Shown: in pieces, positions 1 through 8,509 of the stretch
Numbering within the stretch: the stretch's first letter is position 1
Layout: each line of letters starts with the position of its first letter
NCBI RefSeq assembly: GCF_001642695.1
Contig: NZ_LWCC02000005.1
Location: forward strand, 1,012,861-1,076,860
Reading direction: 5' to 3'
Length of the DNA stretch: 64,000 nucleotides
From: Streptomyces chilikensis
GTDB lineage: Bacteria; Actinomycetota; Actinomycetes; Streptomycetales; Streptomycetaceae
Program-made: the position numbers and the translations under genes
Notes under the pieces: model-generated
The model's database searches: none
The model's input: the letters and a program-made list of their open reading frames with translations, nothing else
Told to the model about the DNA's origin: nothing

Positions 1-696
1 CGTGCCGGAGTGGGAGGCGCGGCGGCCGGCGGCCAGCAGGGCGTGGATCCGGACGCCGACCTGGTCGGCGTCGGTGACCGGGGTGGGGAACGGCAGGCAC
101 ACGTCGCGTTCGGCGGCCGCGTACTCCAGGCGCAGGGTGACGCCGTGACGGTCCATCCGGAGCGGGAGCGCGCGCACCAGCCCGCGCCTGGCCCCCGGCT
201 CGACGAGGCGCAGCAGGAGGGCGACCAGGTCGGAGTGGGCGGCGGCCAGGTGGCCCAGCAGTGACGCCTCGCGGGTGGCCAGGGGGTCGGGCTCCGCCGC
301 CTCCAGCCGGCTCCACGGGACGTGGGCGCGCGCCCCGGCGCTCTCCAGGACCGCCCGGTCGAGCCGCATGCAGGTGCTCGCGGCGGTGTCCGGGTCGAAG
401 GGGGCCGCCATGAGGCCGGTGAGCGTCACCCGGGCGCGCAGCCGGTCACGCACGGGCGTGGGGGCGATGTCGGTCAGCTCCACACGGGCCGGGAGGCGGG
501 GCGCGCGGTCGCCGTCGCCGAACTCCGCGGTGGGCGCGTGGAGGTGGATCCGGCGCATGGCCGCGGTGCCGTCGAGACGGTGGACGTCGTGGCGCCGGCC
601 GTCGACCACCACGGTCATGGAGTGGGCGGCCGTGATGACCGACCGCATCCGCTCGGCGGGCGTCGGCCGTCCGGCGTGGACAGTGCGCAGGCGCAT
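1..696 (-). CDS. DUF2470 domain protein, iron-regulated (partial)
   Basis: The minus strand reads open from an ATG at 696 to the window edge (232 codons, C-terminus missing), so the gene is cut by the window. The N-terminal half contains VELTDIAPTPVRDRLRARV, typical of the split-barrel part of Streptomyces DUF2470 proteins. The last ~80 visible residues (HSDLVALLLRLVEPGARRG onward) are the DUF2470 part, a domain shared with HugZ/HutZ-type haem-utilisation proteins. A GGAG ribosome site lies just upstream of the ATG and a near-consensus iron box 36 bp upstream. A role in haem or iron handling is inferred from domain and operator; the enzymatic activity is unknown. Confidence 0.82.
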   Translation of the reverse strand, partial: MRLRTVHAGRPTPAERMRSVITAAHSMTVVVDGRRHDVHRLDGTAAMRRIHLHAPTAEFGDGDRAPRLPARVELTDIAPTPVRDRLRARVTLTGLMAAPFDPDTAASTCMRLDRAVLESAGARAHVPWSRLEAAEPDPLATREASLLGHLAAAHSDLVALLLRLVEPGARRGLVRALPLRMDRHGVTLRLEYAAAERDVCLPFPTPVTDADQVGVRIHALLAAGRRASHSGT

Positions 697-731
697 GGGG
701 GCTCCAGGGCGTCGCGGAACACAATTCTTAC

Positions 732-750
732 TTAGGTTTGCCTAACCTAA
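732..750 (-). promoter_or_regulatory. Iron box (DmdR/IdeR-type operator)
   Basis: TTAGGTTTGCCTAACCTAA is a 19-bp palindrome matching the actinobacterial iron-box consensus TTAGGTTAGGCTAACCTAA at 18 of 19 positions. It sits 36 bp upstream of the DUF2470 start codon, inside an unusually AT-rich stretch that should carry the promoter. Iron-dependent repression by a DmdR/IdeR-family protein is expected. Confidence 0.82.
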
Positions 751-882
751 CCTATAACCGCGCGGGCCGCGACGGGGCACGGCCGGTGGTCCCGTTCGTA
801 CGGAAGGCCGCGTGCGCCGTGCCCCCGCCGGCGTCCCCCGGTGCCGCGTCGCCGTGGGGCCGGGGGCCCGCCCCACGGGCCG

Positions 883-1998
883 TCAGACCGTGCGCACCGA
901 CAGCGTCGCCGCCCGCCCGGTGCACGCGGCGAGGTGCGCCGCCTCCGCCTCCAGCGCCTTCCCGGGCACCTGCGGGCACTCGCCGAACAGCTGGACGTCG
1001 ATCGCGGCGTCCGTGAACTCCCAGACGCCCACGACGCGTCCCCGGTGCACGACCACCGGGGAGATCCAGCCGGCCGCGCGGCTCACGGCCTTGCGGCGCG
1101 CCGCGTCCAGGAGCCGGGTGTCGGAGGTGCCGGGCCCGAGCACGTACTGGTCGAAGCCGGCCAGCAGCCGCACCTCCCGCGAGGGCTCGGCCGCGGCCAG
1201 GGCGTCCAGGTCCTCCGTCCGCGCGTAGCAGCTCACGCCGTCGACCTCCACCCGCGTCAGCCCGGCGCCCAGGGAGGCGAACCAGCCGCGCAGCGCCGCC
1301 TTGCGGGAGGAGCCGCGGGTCAGCCAGGCGTCGAAGGCCTCCGGGGTCGCCGGCCCGTGGGCGCCCAGGTAGGCGGGGACGACGGTCCGGGCGGCCTCCT
1401 CCGGCTCCGGGACGCCGGCCCAGCCCGGCACCCGGTCGCGTGGGGAGGCGAAGGTGATCCGGTTCCCCCGGTTCGGCCCGTGGCAGAGCCTCCCCGTCCA
1501 GGCGAGCGGCTTGAGCACCGCGCCCCAGCCCGACGTCAGCTGTTCCTCGAGCCCGGCGAACCCGCCGCGCGCGACGAGGGCCGCCGTCAGCTCCTGGCGG
1601 GTCGGCGTCCGGCCGTCCAGCACCTCCTCCACGGCCTCGCCCAGGGCCGTCATCTGCTCCGGCGACACTCCGAAGGCGCGCTGCCAGGACGGTTTCTCCC
1701 AGGTCCGCGCGGCCGCCATCAGCGACAGGTACGCCGCCATGTGATCGGGCGTCAGCAGGTGGAGCGTGCCGCGCATGGCCCAGGTCCTGACGACCTCCCG
1801 GCTGTCCAGCGCCTCCTCCACGGCTCCCGGCACCGGCCCGAGCCGCCGGGTGGCGACCGCCAGTTCCGCCGACGACGCGACCTGCGCCTGGACCCCGGCG
1901 AGCCGTCGCACGAGGTCCGCGACCGACGCCGTGGTCCGCGGGGCGAGGCTCTGCCGCCGCAGCCGCCATGCGAGAACCTGGTCCTGGGTGACCTTCAT
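883..1998 (-). CDS. Winged-helix protein of the AlkZ/YcaQ DNA-glycosylase superfamily
   Basis: 371 aa with an ATG at 1998 preceded by GAGGAG. It belongs to the HTH_42 (PF06224) superfamily, which includes the interstrand-crosslink glycosylases AlkZ and YcaQ/AlkX. N-terminal residues contain GVQAQ, giving Q37-A-Q39; established work on Streptomyces sahachiroi AlkZ places its catalytic QxQ motif at the same numbers. The middle carries GTLHLLTPD and the C-terminal half TWVVHRG-like beta elements (SPVVVHRGRVVGVWEF). The gene is divergent from a second NAD+ ligase 169 bp away, consistent with a DNA repair pair. The alternative is a DNA-binding protein of this family with no glycosylase activity; the family assignment is firm, the activity is inference. 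Confidence 0.85.
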   Translation of the reverse strand: MKVTQDQVLAWRLRRQSLAPRTTASVADLVRRLAGVQAQVASSAELAVATRRLGPVPGAVEEALDSREVVRTWAMRGTLHLLTPDHMAAYLSLMAAARTWEKPSWQRAFGVSPEQMTALGEAVEEVLDGRTPTRQELTAALVARGGFAGLEEQLTSGWGAVLKPLAWTGRLCHGPNRGNRITFASPRDRVPGWAGVPEPEEAARTVVPAYLGAHGPATPEAFDAWLTRGSSRKAALRGWFASLGAGLTRVEVDGVSCYARTEDLDALAAAEPSREVRLLAGFDQYVLGPGTSDTRLLDAARRKAVSRAAGWISPVVVHRGRVVGVWEFTDAAIDVQLFGECPQVPGKALEAEAAHLAACTGRAATLSVRTV

Positions 1999-2167
1999 GC
2001 GGCGGCTCCTCGTCCGGGTCGGGTGCGGAGTCCATCCTGCCCCCGGGGGCCCGGCCCGTCGGCCTTCCGCCGAAGATCCGCGCGCCCCGCCCCTCCGCGG
2101 GCCGTGGCCGGGCGGAGGCGGAACGATGCGCTCCGCATTGTCGGACCCCTGCGGAAGAGTGACCTCC

Positions 2168-4255
2168 ATGACGACCTCTCCCGCCGTCCAGGCGCTGACG
2201 ACCCCTGCCCGGTACACGGCCGCGATCGCCCGGGTGCGCGCGGCCGCCCGGGCGTACTACGGCGGCGACGGCGACGTCGCCGCCGAGAGCGTGATGGACG
2301 ACGCGACGTACGACCGGGAACTGCTCGCGATAGCCGCCTACGAGGAGGCCCACCCGGGCGAGGCGGCCGCCGACTCGCCGACCCGCCAGGTCGCGGCGGG
2401 CGCGGCGCCGGCCGGCGACGTCGCGCACACCGTGCCGATGCTGTCGCTGGACAACGTCTTCTCCGCCGAGCAGCTGGTCGCGTGGGGCGAGGGCCTGCGG
2501 CGGCGCCTGGGCCGCCCGGTCGAGGGCGGTTTCACCGTGGAACCCAAGCTCGACGGCGCGGCGATCGCCGCGCGCTACCGCGACGGGCGCCTGGAGCGGA
2601 TCGTCACCCGCGGCGACGGGCGGTTCGGCGAGGACGTCAGCCATGTGATCGGCACCGTGGAGGGACTGCCGGAACAGCTCGGCGCTCCGGTCACGGTCGA
2701 GGTGCGCGGCGAGGTCCTCTTCACCCGGGCGCAGTTCGAGCGCGCCAACGAGATCCGCGCCGAGCACGGCGCGAAGGTGTTCTCCAACCCCCGCAACGGA
2801 GCCTCCGGCACCCTGCGCGCCAAGGACCGGCCCTACCGGCCGGCCATGACGTTCTGGGCGTACGGCGCGGTCGACCTGGACGGCGGATCGTTCCTGCCGG
2901 CGGGGGCGTCGCACTCCGAGGTGCTGACCGCGCTGTCGCGGGCCGGCGTGCGGACCACCCGCGACAACCCGGCGGCGGCGCGGTTCGTGCGCACCGTGGA
3001 GGAGGCGCAGGCTCGCATCGAGGAGATACGGGCGATGCGGCCCGGCCTGCCGTTCGGCATCGACGGCGTCGTCGTCAAGGCGGACGCCGCCGCGGAACGG
3101 CGGGCGGCGGGGACCGGGTCGCGGTTCCCCCACTGGGCGATCGCCTACAAGCTGCCCGCGGTCGAGCGCACCACCCGGCTGCTGGAGGTGGAGTGGAACG
3201 TGGGCCGCACCGGCGTGCTCGCCCCGCGGGCGCGCCTGGAGCCGGTGGAGATCGACGGCAGCGTCGTCGAGTACGCCACGCTCCACAACCCGGCCGACAT
3301 CCGCCGCCGCGACCTGCACGTCGGGGACACGGTCACCGTGTACAAGGCCGGCGACATCATCCCCCGCGTCCGGTCCGCCGTGGTGGGCCTGCGTCCGGCG
3401 GACGCCGTCGAGGTGCCGTTCCCCGGGGAGTGCCCGAACTGCGGCGGGGGGATCGACAGGAGCCAGGAGCGGTGGCGGTGCGTGAAGGGGGCCGCGTGCC
3501 GCCTGCCCGCGCTGATCGCCTACGCGGCGCAACGCGACTGCCTGGACATCGACGGCCTGGGCACGACGTACGTGAACGCGCTCGTCGCCTCCGGCGCCGT
3601 CACCGACATCGCCGACCTGTACACCCTCGACCTGGAGACGCTGTCCCGGGCGGCGGGGAGCGCCAAGCGGGGCGCGAGCCTGGTCGCGCGGATCGAGGCC
3701 GCCAAGGCCAGGCCGCTCAGCCGGCAGGTGTGCGCGCTCGGCATCCGCAACACCGGGCGGCGCCTGTCGCAGCGGATCGCCGCGCACTTCCGCACGATGG
3801 ACGCGATCCGGGCCGCGGACGCGGAGGCGATGCGGGAGGTCGAGGGCATCGGCGCGGAGAAGGCGCCGGGCATCGTCGCGGCCTTCGCCGAACTCGGCCC
3901 CGTCATCGACAAGATGGCCGCCGCCGGGGCGACCATGACCGAGCCGGCCGACGAGAGCGCCGGCGGGGGCCCGCTCGCCGGCGAGGACGGCCGGCCGATG
4001 AAGGTCGTCGTCACCGGGAAGATGACCGGCCCGCTCGCCGACCTCGGCCGCACCGGCGTGAAGGACCTGATCGAGCGCGCGGGCGGGAAGGCCGGCGACA
4101 GCGTCACCGCCGCCACCGCCTACCTCGTCGCCGCGCCCGCCGCGGGCGGCCGGCTCAGCGCCAAGGCGGCCAAGGCGGAGCAGCTCGGCGTGAAGGTCCT
4201 CACCCCCGAGGAGTTCGCGGAGCTCCTGGCCGGCCACCTCGACGGTTCCGTCTGA
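2168..4255 (+). CDS. ligA2: NAD+-dependent DNA ligase, probable second paralogue
   Basis: 695 aa. It seals nicks with NAD+ as the adenylate donor. The order is: domain Ia (about 1-75), nucleotidyltransferase with active-site K127 in EPKLDG, OB fold, four-cysteine zinc finger (C422, C425, C438, C444), helix-hairpin-helix repeats (VEGIGAEKAPGI) and a C-terminal BRCT domain (about 612-690). All elements of a working LigA are present. The sequence is more divergent than the usual Streptomyces core ligase (for instance ADSPTRQVAAGAAPAG where the core enzyme has a more conserved SPT motif), and it stands beside a glycosylase-like gene, not the usual housekeeping neighbours, so I read it as an accessory copy. 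The ATG at 2168 is chosen because the upstream open frame overlaps the divergent gene and shows no domain. Confidence 0.93.
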   Translation: MTTSPAVQALTTPARYTAAIARVRAAARAYYGGDGDVAAESVMDDATYDRELLAIAAYEEAHPGEAAADSPTRQVAAGAAPAGDVAHTVPMLSLDNVFSAEQLVAWGEGLRRRLGRPVEGGFTVEPKLDGAAIAARYRDGRLERIVTRGDGRFGEDVSHVIGTVEGLPEQLGAPVTVEVRGEVLFTRAQFERANEIRAEHGAKVFSNPRNGASGTLRAKDRPYRPAMTFWAYGAVDLDGGSFLPAGASHSEVLTALSRAGVRTTRDNPAAARFVRTVEEAQARIEEIRAMRPGLPFGIDGVVVKADAAAERRAAGTGSRFPHWAIAYKLPAVERTTRLLEVEWNVGRTGVLAPRARLEPVEIDGSVVEYATLHNPADIRRRDLHVGDTVTVYKAGDIIPRVRSAVVGLRPADAVEVPFPGECPNCGGGIDRSQERWRCVKGAACRLPALIAYAAQRDCLDIDGLGTTYVNALVASGAVTDIADLYTLDLETLSRAAGSAKRGASLVARIEAAKARPLSRQVCALGIRNTGRRLSQRIAAHFRTMDAIRAADAEAMREVEGIGAEKAPGIVAAFAELGPVIDKMAAAGATMTEPADESAGGGPLAGEDGRPMKVVVTGKMTGPLADLGRTGVKDLIERAGGKAGDSVTAATAYLVAAPAAGGRLSAKAAKAEQLGVKVLTPEEFAELLAGHLDGSV

Positions 4256-4357
4256 CCCGGGCTGCCGGTTCGGCGGGCCGGGCGGCCCGCGTCACGCCGG
4301 TGCCGGGCCGCTCGCCGCCCGGCCGGGCCCGTGGTGCGGGGCCGGGGGCCGGACGTC

Positions 4358-4978
4358 TCAGGCAGCCCGGCGGCGCTGGGCCGGACCGACCGGGACGTCC
4401 ACCAGCAGGAAGGCCGGCAGCGTCCGCCCGAGGACCGGCAGTGCCCGGCCGAGCGCGGCGACGAGCGGGAGGCCCACGGCGAGGACCGGCAGGGGAAGGC
4501 CGCGCCAGGCGCCGCGCGCGGGAGCCCTGCCGACGGGGGAGCGCACCGGTCGCCGGGGCGGCGCGGCCGGCCACACCCCGGTCAGGAGCGCGGCGTCCAG
4601 GTGCCCCGACAGCGCGCCGGGGGAGGGCGACGAGCCGGCCGTCCCCGGCGAGGCGGCCAGGGCCCGGCGCGCGCGTGGTGGGCCAGGGCGTGCGCGGCGG
4701 CCGTGGGGGCGCCGACGACCGGCCGGGCGTGGGCGGACACCGTGTGCGGCGGGCCCCGCAGGGCCGTCGTCGCCGAGGTGACGGTCAGCGGATCGTGCTC
4801 ACGGTCCGTGAACCGCCGGGCGGCGAGCGCGGTGCCCGCGAAGGCCAGGAGCAGCGCCCGGCCGGGGACCGGGCGGCCCGAGTCGAGGAGGTGGCCGGTG
4901 GCCGGTGGCCGTCGGGAGAACGCCGACGGCGGCGAACGTCACGGCCCGCACCCCTCGCGAACACCTGCCCGGAGTCAT
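4358..4978 (-). pseudogene. Frameshifted remnant of a small integral membrane protein
   Basis: Three minus-strand frames have to be joined to give one protein. From 4978 MTPGRCSRGVRAVTFAAVGV reads in one frame. GHLLDSGRPVPGRALLLAF to AARRFTDREHDPLTVTSATT continues in a second. GHLDAALLTGVWPAAPPRR to FLLVDVPVGPAQRRRAA* ends in a third at 4358. The joined sequence resembles a Streptomyces four-helix membrane protein family (AVFAAV...ATGH...GRERGPLLVTS...AHLLAALLCGLW) that I recall from many genomes. Two frameshifts and lost hydrophobicity indicate decay. The family match is from memory and should be checked by a six-frame homology search. Confidence 0.5.
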
Positions 4979-5219
4979 GACGCGCCCACCCCCGCGCTCC
5001 TCTCCCCGGGCGGGGGCCCGCCGTGCGGCGGCTCCCCCGGGGGTCATGCCTACGCGGCCGGGGCGCACCCCGCAAGACGGCCTCGCGCACGCACAGGTCC
5101 GCTCCGCCCATCCTCTGTCCTTCGCCGTGGCCTCACCGGTGTGGTCAGGCAGTCGGACGGCGGGCCCGTCCGGTTCCCGGCCCGCCGCCGGAGCCCGTGT
5201 CCGCCTGCCGGAGGGCCTG

Positions 5220-5254
5220 TTGACGCTGCACCGGCCTTCTGCTTGCATCGACCC
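5220..5254 (+). promoter_or_regulatory. Promoter of a leaderless leader-peptide mRNA
   Basis: TTGACG (5220-5225) and TTGCAT (5243-5248) are separated by 17 bp. The ATG of the leader peptide lies at 5255, only six bases after the -10 hexamer, so the transcript would start at or next to the A of the ATG. There is no Shine-Dalgarno sequence. The -10 is weak, so this is a prediction from spacing. Confidence 0.5.
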
Positions 5255-5332
5255 ATGTTGCGCCGGACGCTCACCTCCCGCCGCTGCGTCGACCTGGTCA
5301 GGGTCGCGGCGGCGCTCTGTCGTACGGCCTGA
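5255..5332 (+). CDS. Cys-containing leader peptide, probable sulphur attenuator
   Basis: 25 codons beginning MLRRTLTSRR, continuing CVDLVRVAAA and ending LCRTA. The pattern T-S-R-R-x-V-D-L-x-R-V-x-x-x-x-C is that of small Streptomyces peptides often annotated as putative leader peptides upstream of sulphur-assimilation genes. Two Cys codons (TGC at position 11, TGT at 22) could sense Cys-tRNA charging. The next gene on the same strand is SfnB-like, a sulphur-acquisition flavoenzyme, which fits. It appears to be leaderless, like the Cys-rich short ORFs known to attenuate sulphur operons in mycobacteria. The mechanism is inferred; no clear terminator/antiterminator pair was resolved downstream. 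Confidence 0.68.
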   Translation: MLRRTLTSRRCVDLVRVAAALCRTA

Positions 5333-5398
5333 CGACCCGGAGCCCCGGCCCACGCGTCCCGCCCGGAAGTCCCGCTCCCCGCACCCTCAGGCGTTCTC

Positions 5399-5475
<77 letters not shown>

Positions 5476-5743
5476 GACCGTGCCGGTCCGCGGCCGCGGG
5501 AACGCCGGCCGGGCCCGCGGGCGTGGCCCCTCCCGGTGCCGGACGCCGCGGGACCACCGACGCCGCCACCGGGGCGCCCCCTCGTGCGGGGCGGCCCGTC
5601 CCCGAAACGGCCGGACGCGCCGCGTCCCCGGCGGGGTCCAGCCCCGGCGGGCGGCGGGTGGCGCGCCGCCGGAGCCGGGAACGGAGCACCTCGCCCTCCC
5701 CTTCCGAGAGCCCTTCGGACACTCCCCACGGAAAGCAGCAGCC

Positions 5744-6967
5744 ATGGCAACCGCCCCTTCCCTGTCCCCGCCCGCCCATGTGATCGCCGACGACGCCGAG
5801 GCCCTCGTCGTCGCCGCGGAGCTGGCCGAACGCTTCCGGCACGACGCCTCCGGCCGGGACGCCGAACGCCTGCTGCCCGAGCGGGAGCTGGACGAGTTGT
5901 CCGCGTCCGGCCTGCTGGCGGTCACCGTGCCGGCGGAGTTCGGCGGGGCGGACGTCCGCCAGGAGACCCTCGCCGAGATCTTCCGCCTGCTCGCCTCCGC
6001 CGACGCCAGCCTGGCGCAGATCCCGCAGAGCCACTTCGTCTACGTCAACGTCCTGCGGCGCCAGGGCACGCCGGAGCAGCAGAAGTTCTTCTTCGGCGAG
6101 GTCCTCGCCGGCCGGCGCCTGGGGAACGCCCAGTCGGAGGCCGGCACCCGGCACGTCCAGGACATCCGCACCCGGCTGGACCCCGCCCCGTCCGGCGACG
6201 GCTCCTACCTGCTGACCGGCGTCAAGCACTACTGCACGGGCGCCCTGTTCGCCGACTGGATACCCGTGCTCGCCCGCGCGGCGGACGGCAACCTGTACGC
6301 CGCCTACGTGCCGCGTGACGCCGAGGGGCTGACCGTCGTCGACGACTGGGACGGCCTGGGCCAGCGCACCACGGCCAGCGGCACCGTCCGGCTGGAGGGC
6401 GTGCCGGTCCCCGCCGACCGGGTGGTGCCCCACCACCTCACCTTCCGGGGTCCGCAACTCCACGGGGCGGTGGCCCAGTTGCTGCACGCGGCGATCGACG
6501 CGGGGATCGCGGACGGCGCGCTCGCCGAGGCGGTCGCCTTCGTCCGCACCAAGAGCCGTCCCTGGTTCGAGGGCGTGGAGGCGGGATATCCGGAGGCCTT
6601 CGACGACCCGCTGCTGATCCAGCGCTTCGGGGAGCTCGCCCTCCAGGTCAGGGCCGCCGACGCCCTGCTCGCCGCGGCGGCGCGGGCCGTGGACTCCGCC
6701 CGCGCGGACCTGACCGACGACAGCGCGGCGGAGGCCTCGATCGCCGTGGCGGCCGCGAAGGTCACCGCCGGGCGGGCCGCGGTGGACGTCGCGAGCGCCC
6801 TGTTCGAGGTGTCCGGCACCCGGGCCGCCCGCGGCACCCTGGGCCTCGACCGGTACTGGCGGGACGCCCGGACCCACACCCTGCACGACCCCGACCGCTG
6901 GAAGATCCAGCACATCGGCCGTCAGGCGCTGCACGGCACCCGTCCGCCCCGCCACGGCCTGCTCTGA
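5744..6967 (+). CDS. SfnB-family sulphur acquisition flavin-dependent oxidoreductase
   Basis: 407 aa of acyl-CoA dehydrogenase fold. Key stretches are PAEFGGADV, SQSHFVYVNVL-like IPQSHFVYVNVLRRQG, the flavin-contacting YLLTGVKHYCTGALFADW and the C-terminal DARTHTLHDP. These match the SfnB/DszC-like branch rather than fatty acyl-CoA dehydrogenases: the family is used under sulphate limitation and in desulphurisation of sulphones and sulphonates with reduced flavin. The ATG at 5744 has GGAAAG nine bases upstream. The gene is convergent with the tetR gene and preceded by the leader peptide, which supports control by sulphur supply. Substrate is unknown. Confidence 0.85.
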   Translation: MATAPSLSPPAHVIADDAEALVVAAELAERFRHDASGRDAERLLPERELDELSASGLLAVTVPAEFGGADVRQETLAEIFRLLASADASLAQIPQSHFVYVNVLRRQGTPEQQKFFFGEVLAGRRLGNAQSEAGTRHVQDIRTRLDPAPSGDGSYLLTGVKHYCTGALFADWIPVLARAADGNLYAAYVPRDAEGLTVVDDWDGLGQRTTASGTVRLEGVPVPADRVVPHHLTFRGPQLHGAVAQLLHAAIDAGIADGALAEAVAFVRTKSRPWFEGVEAGYPEAFDDPLLIQRFGELALQVRAADALLAAAARAVDSARADLTDDSAAEASIAVAAAKVTAGRAAVDVASALFEVSGTRAARGTLGLDRYWRDARTHTLHDPDRWKIQHIGRQALHGTRPPRHGLL

Positions 6968-7018
6968 CGGCGCCACCGCCGCTTCCGCCGTCGCCGCCGG
7001 TGGCGGCGGCCGCCGCGC

Positions 7019-7627
7019 TCAGCGCGGCGCCGCTCCGTGCAGCGCGTGGTCGACCAGGCGCGGGACGAGGGAGGCGTCGAAGGGCGTCCCGAGCACCAGC
7101 AGCCGGTGGTAGCAGGCGCCCCACAGCTGGTCCACGACGATGTCCAGGTCGGCGTCCGCCCGCAGCCGGCCCTGCCGCTGCGCGACGCGCAGACGCTCGC
7201 GCGCCAGCTCGCGGCGGGGCAGCGCGTAGTTCTCCGACCACGCCCGGGCGACGTCGGGGTCCGTCTGGGCCGCGCCGACGAGCTCCGCCACGGGCCGCTC
7301 CGCGCCCTCGTCCTTCAGCCAGCGGACGAAGGCGCGGAGCTGGGTGATCAGGTCGGCGCGCAGGTCGCCGGTGTCGGGGAAGTCGAGCACCGGGCGGCTC
7401 CGGGCGAAGTACGCCTCCGCCGCGAGCGCGCCGGGCGACGGCCACCACCTGTGGAGGGTCGTCCGGCTCACCCCCGCATCCTTCGCCACCCGGTCGAACG
7501 TGAGCGCCCGCAGGCCGTCCCGCAGCAGCAGGTCGCCCGCCGACGCCAGCACGGCGGCCCGCACCTCCGCGGCAGGTCGCCTGCCCCGGCCCGGCCGGCC
7601 GGACCGGCCGGCGGCGTTCTCGGACAT
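7019..7627 (-). CDS. TetR-family transcriptional repressor
   Basis: 202 aa from the ATG at 7627. The N-terminal helix-turn-helix is at about residues 18-62 (RAAVLASAGDLLLRDGL, then FDRVAKDAGVSRTTLHRWW). The C-terminal half is the ligand domain, with a TetR_C-type end WGACYHRLLVLGTPFDASLV. Divergent from an SDR gene; two 15-bp palindromes in the short gap are its probable operators, so it should repress both itself and the dehydrogenase. An upstream ATG would add residues that read through an operator and is less likely. Confidence 0.9.
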   Translation of the reverse strand: MSENAAGRSGRPGRGRRPAAEVRAAVLASAGDLLLRDGLRALTFDRVAKDAGVSRTTLHRWWPSPGALAAEAYFARSRPVLDFPDTGDLRADLITQLRAFVRWLKDEGAERPVAELVGAAQTDPDVARAWSENYALPRRELARERLRVAQRQGRLRADADLDIVVDQLWGACYHRLLVLGTPFDASLVPRLVDHALHGAAPR

Positions 7628-7641
7628 CGTCACCTCGCTTG

Positions 7642-7692
7642 TGGACAGCGTGTTCATTTCCGCTGTAGCCTGATAAATGGACAGTGCGTTCA
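7642..7692. promoter_or_regulatory. Two direct-repeat TetR operators
   Basis: TGGACAGCGTGTTCA (7642-7656) and TGGACAGTGCGTTCA (7678-7692) are near-identical. Each is itself a palindrome TGnAC-N5-GTnCA. They are 36 bp apart, about 3.4 helical turns. The second abuts TATTCT (7693-7698), a plausible -10 for the SDR gene, so binding would block that promoter; the first lies just upstream of the tetR start. Confidence 0.75.
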
Positions 7693-7713
7693 TATTCTAT
7701 CGGGGGTACCGTG

Positions 7714-8454
7714 ATGACCGACGACACCGCGGGCCGGGTGGCGCTCGTGACCGGCGGGTCCGGCGGCATCGGCCGCGCCGTGGCCGAGCGGCTGGCCGCC
7801 GACGGCCTCGCCGTGGCCGTGCACCACGCGGGCAACGCCGCCCGCGCCGAGGAGACGCGGGACGCGATCACCCGGTCCGGCGGACGGGCCGTGACGGTCG
7901 GCGGGGACGTCGCCGACGAGCGGGCGATGGCCGCGGCGTTCGACGCCGTCGAGGAGGCCTTCGGCGGCATCGACGTCGTCGTCAACACCGCCGGGATCAT
8001 GCTCCTGTCGCCCATCGCGACGCTGGACCTCGCGGACCTGGACCGCATGCACCGCACCAACGTCCGCGGCGCGTTCGTCGTCTCCCAGCTCGCCGCCAAC
8101 CGGCTCCGGCCGGGCGGCGCGATCGTCAACTTCTCCACCTCCGTGACCCGCACCCGGTTCCCGGCCTACGGGGCCTACGTCGCGTCCAAGGCGGCGGTGG
8201 AGGGCATGACGCTCGTCCTGGCCCGCGAACTGCGCGGCAAGGACATCACGGTCAACGCCGTCGCGCCCGGCCCCACCGCCACGCCGCTGTTCACCGAGGG
8301 CAAGAGCCAGGAGGAGATCGACCGGATCGCCGCCATGAACCCCGCGGAACGGCTCGGCACCCCCGAGGACATCGCCGAGGCGGTCGCCTTCCTCGCCGGA
8401 CCCGCCCGCTGGATCAACGGCCAGGTCCTCTTCGCCAACGGGGGCATGGCCTGA
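7714..8454 (+). CDS. SDR-family NAD(P)-dependent oxidoreductase
   Basis: 246 aa classical short-chain dehydrogenase. The cofactor motif TGGSGGIG spans residues 13-20, NTAG follows at 91-94, and the catalytic Y155-V-A-S-K159 is intact with a serine near 141-143. The C-terminal PEDIAEAVAFLAG and INGQVLFANGG are usual for 3-oxoacyl-ACP reductase-like members. GGGGG ends seven bases before the ATG; a GTG immediately upstream is an alternative. Divergence from tetR and the operator overlap suggest induction by its substrate or a related compound. Substrate cannot be read from the sequence. Confidence 0.9.
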   Translation: MTDDTAGRVALVTGGSGGIGRAVAERLAADGLAVAVHHAGNAARAEETRDAITRSGGRAVTVGGDVADERAMAAAFDAVEEAFGGIDVVVNTAGIMLLSPIATLDLADLDRMHRTNVRGAFVVSQLAANRLRPGGAIVNFSTSVTRTRFPAYGAYVASKAAVEGMTLVLARELRGKDITVNAVAPGPTATPLFTEGKSQEEIDRIAAMNPAERLGTPEDIAEAVAFLAGPARWINGQVLFANGGMA

Positions 8455-8509
8455 CCCGCCGCGGAGCCCCGCGGCCGGGGGCGGGCCGGCCGGGGGCGGC
8501 CGCCGCGGC

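Noticed and set aside
752-4237. 1161-codon minus-strand open frame covering ligA2 and the glycosylase-like gene
   Set aside because: It is antisense to ligA2, whose conserved motifs are complete; the product is Arg/Gly/Ala-rich without domains, a usual shadow frame in high-GC DNA.
841-4980. 1379-codon plus-strand open frame
   Set aside because: Out of frame with ligA2 and antisense to the upstream gene; low-complexity Arg/Gly/Pro composition.
4331-5332. 333-codon plus-strand ORF ending at the leader peptide stop
   Set aside because: Only its last 25 codons match a known leader-peptide pattern; the upstream part is antisense to the pseudogene and low complexity.
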